NCBI RefSeq assembly: GCF_020360975.1
Contig: NW_025408668.1
Coordinates: forward strand, 6,076,001-6,140,000
From: Hirsutella rhossiliensis
Taxonomy: Eukaryota > Ascomycota > Sordariomycetes > Hypocreales > Ophiocordycipitaceae
Direction of reading: 5' to 3'
DNA length: 64,000 nt
In this document: positions 61,239 through 64,000 of the stretch, one piece after another
How the letters are laid out: each line of letters starts with the position of its first letter
Numbering within the stretch: the first letter of the stretch is position 1
The notes under the pieces: generated by a model
What the model was told of the DNA's origin: nothing
Seen by the model: the letters and a program-made list of their open reading frames with translations, nothing else
Databases searched by the model: none
Made by a program: the position numbers and the translations under genes

Positions 61239-64000
61239 AAATATTATAAGCTAATCGTATTTTAAAAATACTTATGCCTTTATTAATAGCAAGGAAATTT
61301 TCCTGCTAGATAACTAAGCTAATATTATATCTAAAGGAAAATAGTAAGATAACCTTTATATCTTCTCTTTAGAAATTCCTTTCTTAAAGAAGAAGACATT
61401 CCTATATAATATTAATAATATAAGGAATAATATAAAAGACCTTAACATTTATTTATAGTATTTAAGGCTAGGATATATAAGTCTTAATGCCTTACTAGAA
61501 ACCTTTAAAAGATATAATAAAGATATAACTATCCCTAAGAAGGATATTATAAAAATAAAAGAATGCGAGGCTTATATTAAAGTAAAAGCAACTAATAAGA
61601 AGAATAAATCCCTATTTAATAAGGTATATAATTACCTTAATAGAGTTACTATTAATATCTAAGGACCTATAAAGACCCCTACTTATAATAAATATACCTC
61701 CTTTATATCCTTTTTAGATATAGGGATAAGATATTTAGAAATATCTTTAAAAAAATCTAAGGCAGAAGCCCTAGATAAATTCTTAGAATATAAAGCCTTA
61801 GTTTAAAATAACCGGGATAATATTACTATAAAGGAAGTCTTTTCGGATAACGTAAAAGAATTCCTATATAAAATAAAACCCTACTACTTAAGAAAGGGAA
61901 TTAAATATTATACTAGCCCTCCTAGGACTCCCGAATTAAACGGAGTAATAGAGAGGATTAATAGGACTATTTTAAATAAAATCCATGCTATTTTATTTAC
62001 GGTAAAACTGCCTAAATATCTATAGGCAGAAGCTATTCTAATAGTAGCCTATTTATATAATAAGACCCCTTACTTACGAATAGGCTTCTAAACTCCTATA
62101 GAGAAAAAGGAAAATAAATCTCTAGCCTTAGAAGACTTAGAGAAAATTAAGACCTTTAGAAGCCTTATATATTATAAGAATAAAGACCCTTAGATAAGCT
62201 AGATATAAGAGCTTATAAGGGTATTATTATAGGCTATACTAAAAATGCTTATAAAATATATAACTTTTCGAAAAGAAAGGTAATAATTTCTAGAGATATT
62301 ATTATCCTAGAAAATAAATTTATAGAAAATTAAAAAAAGAAGACCTTAAGGACTTTAACTTTAATACCTTACCTTCTATAAATAAGGTCCCGGATAACTA
62401 TTTATAAAGGGAACCTATATATAAAGAAGGTAATAACTCTTCTTTAGATAAAGAGGAAAATAACCCTCTTATAGAGAAGGAAGATAACCCTCTTATAGAG
62501 AAGGAAGATAACCCTCTTATAGAAAAGGAAGATAACCCTCTTATAGAGAAGGAAGATAACCCTTTATAAAAAAGGGAAATAATCCTCTTTAGAAAAGGGA
62601 TTAAATAAGGATCTAAAATCCGTATTAATATACCTAAGAAGCTAAACGGATTTTATAAAGACTATATCGTATACCCCGAAATAAACACTATATTAAATAG
62701 TAAAAGTAAAGAGATTATTCTATCTTTACTAGAAAATAAGGATCTTATAGAGCCTAAAACATTTAAATAGGCTATAAATAGCTTAGAAGCTATAGAATAG
62801 AAAAGAGCTATGTTTCTAGAAATAAAAGAGCTCTTAAACTAAAATACCTAGGAATTAAAGCCTCTTCCTAGCAATAGGGAGGCCCTAGGCGGCCGTTAGG
62901 TCTATAAATTAAAGCGGGATAATAATAATAATATTATTAAATATAAAGCCCGCTACGTAGTATAAGGATTTAATTAGGTCTATAGCCTAGATTATTTAGA
63001 AACCTTTTCTAGGATAGTAAGACCCGAATCTATTAGAATGCTACTTATAATAGCTATTTCTAATAATTATACTTTACTATAATACGATATAAAAAATACT
63101 TTTATATATACCGAAATAGATATAGATATTTATATAAAAATCCCTATAGGCTATAAAGAGCTAATACTTAAAGACTAGTTTAATAAAAACTAGTATAAGT
63201 ATAATATTAGCTATTTATAGTTTCTAGAGCTATATAAAAAGAAAAGGCTAGTAGTAAAATTAAAGAAAGTATTATACGGCCTTAAATAAAGCCTAAAGCT
63301 CTAGTATAACTATCTTAGCTCTATATTAGCTAAGATAGGATTTTCGGCCCTCCTTATAGATAAAGGGGTATTTATAAATACGTAATATAAAATTACGATA
63401 GCAATCTATATAGATAACCTCCTAATAATAGGGCCTAATAGAGGTATAATAAATAGTTTACTTAAAAAGGTAGTAGATTATATAAAGGTTTAGCCTCTAG
63501 GCGAACTAAAAGACTTCTTAGGAATATATATAATTGTAAACTAGAGTAGAAAGGAGATATTTATATCCTAGGAAAAATATACTTATAATAAAATACGAGA
63601 ATATAATAAAAAAGACTTAGGGACTTTTAATACGCCTACTATAGTAGGAGTAAAGCTTAAAAAGGCTACTATAACGCCTTTATAAAAAGAAATCCTTATT
63701 TACTAAAGGGAAATAGGGGCTCTATTATATCTAGCTATAATAAGCAGGCTAGACATTTTATATACTATTATTTCCTACGCTAGATTTACTTCTAAACTAG
63801 ATAATACGTATTTTAAAGCGTTAAATACTATCTAGAAATATTTAAATAAATATCCTAACCTAGGGATAATTTATTATTATAATATCCCTTATACTTATAA
63901 TTTTATAAAAGGTTATTCTAACGCTAGCTAGGCGTCTAACCTTATAGATAGAAAATCCGTTTCTAGATACTATTTCTATATTTATAAAAATATTATAAGT
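61239..64000 (+). pseudogene. Copia family A integrase and reverse transcriptase remnant, continuing past the window
   Basis: Integrase-core sequence (about 61650-62150) is followed by a linker with a 24-bp tandem repeat. Reverse transcriptase follows, with NTFIYTEIDIDIYIK (about 63090-63140), then YIDNLLI (from YVDDLLI) near 63407-63425. Stops interrupt it. Confidence 0.8.
62461..62570 (+). repeat. 24-bp tandem repeat, about 4.6 copies
   Basis: The unit taaccctcttatagagaagg plus four bases starts at 62461, 62485, 62509, 62533 and (partial) 62557. In the pol frame it encodes an acidic/basic 8-residue repeat with NPLIEKED, in the linker between integrase and reverse transcriptase. Confidence 0.85.

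Larger units (their letters stand above)
53142..64000 (+). mobile_element. Copia family A element, running off the window, with a nested Copia
   Basis: It begins with a 695-bp LTR (53142-53836) and a primer site, then gag-pol to about 55220. A complete family B element interrupts it (55226-61238), and pol resumes from 61239 to the window end. Its own 3' LTR lies outside the window. It inserted into Gypsy copy 2. Confidence 0.88.

Noticed and set aside
1..64000. CRISPR arrays, bacterial operons, rRNA genes, telomere repeats
   Set aside because: None seen. The tandem repeats present are microsatellites or short in-frame repeats, and the organism is a fungus.

Overview
The window looks like a filamentous ascomycete (Pezizomycotina) chromosome arm or accessory compartment. 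It has a small unmutated gene island of about 12 kb (roughly 17.9-30.0 kb) between long AT-rich blocks (1-17.8 kb and 30.0-64.0 kb) of dead, nested transposable elements. Those blocks are almost free of CpA/TpG while keeping CpG, so ATG, CAA, CAG and TGG codons have become ATA, TAA and TAG. This is the signature of repeat-induced point mutation (RIP) and explains why almost no reading frames survive there. The genes have short introns with GTAAGT-type donors and CTAAC-type branch sites, as in ascomycetes.

Gene island. Two divergently transcribed genes share a 661-bp intergenic region. On the minus strand (27675-19293) is a nine-exon iterative highly reducing polyketide synthase of about 2608 residues, with domains KS-AT-DH-cMeT-ER-KR-ACP. 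Its methyltransferase SAM motif looks degenerate, and it has no releasing domain. On the plus strand (28337-29908) is a three-exon, 473-residue BAHD-type (PF02458-like) acyltransferase with its HXXXD motif intact. The likely arrangement is a minimal cluster: the synthase makes a reduced, probably unmethylated chain and the acyltransferase offloads or acylates it. The shared promoter carries five copies of ACGCTAA. No transcription factor, transporter or P450 is visible.

Left repeat block. 1-3671 is unassigned RIP-mutated DNA. 3672-~7370 is a minus-strand Gypsy fragment. 7377-14859 is part of a long-inverted-repeat element split by a Copia-class chimera (7888-14839). That chimera ends in 96-bp LTRs but holds a second, unrelated 486-bp LTR and a solo LTR. 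A Fot1/pogo-like DNA transposon (14904-17065) and the 3' part of a Tad1-like LINE (17234-~18400) follow.

Right repeat block. A minus-strand Copia fragment (30.04-31.76 kb) is followed by a 711-bp element with ~180-bp terminal inverted repeats (31764-32474). Next is a complete minus-strand Gypsy element (33674-43184; 470-bp LTRs; duplication CTTAC), containing a non-RIPed LINE insertion and a solo LTR. A second Gypsy copy (about 44541-53141) is interrupted by a complete Copia (44671-50745; 578-bp LTRs; duplication CTTCT). It is followed by another Copia (53142 to beyond 64000) that itself contains a complete minus-strand Copia (55226-61238; 476-bp LTRs; duplication AAATA). Target duplications, equal LTR lengths and empty-site copies elsewhere in the window fix the order of insertion. 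The Copia families whose 5' LTR junction is visible carry, directly after the LTR, a primer site (mutated GTTATGAGCCC) matching the anticodon arm of initiator tRNA-Met.
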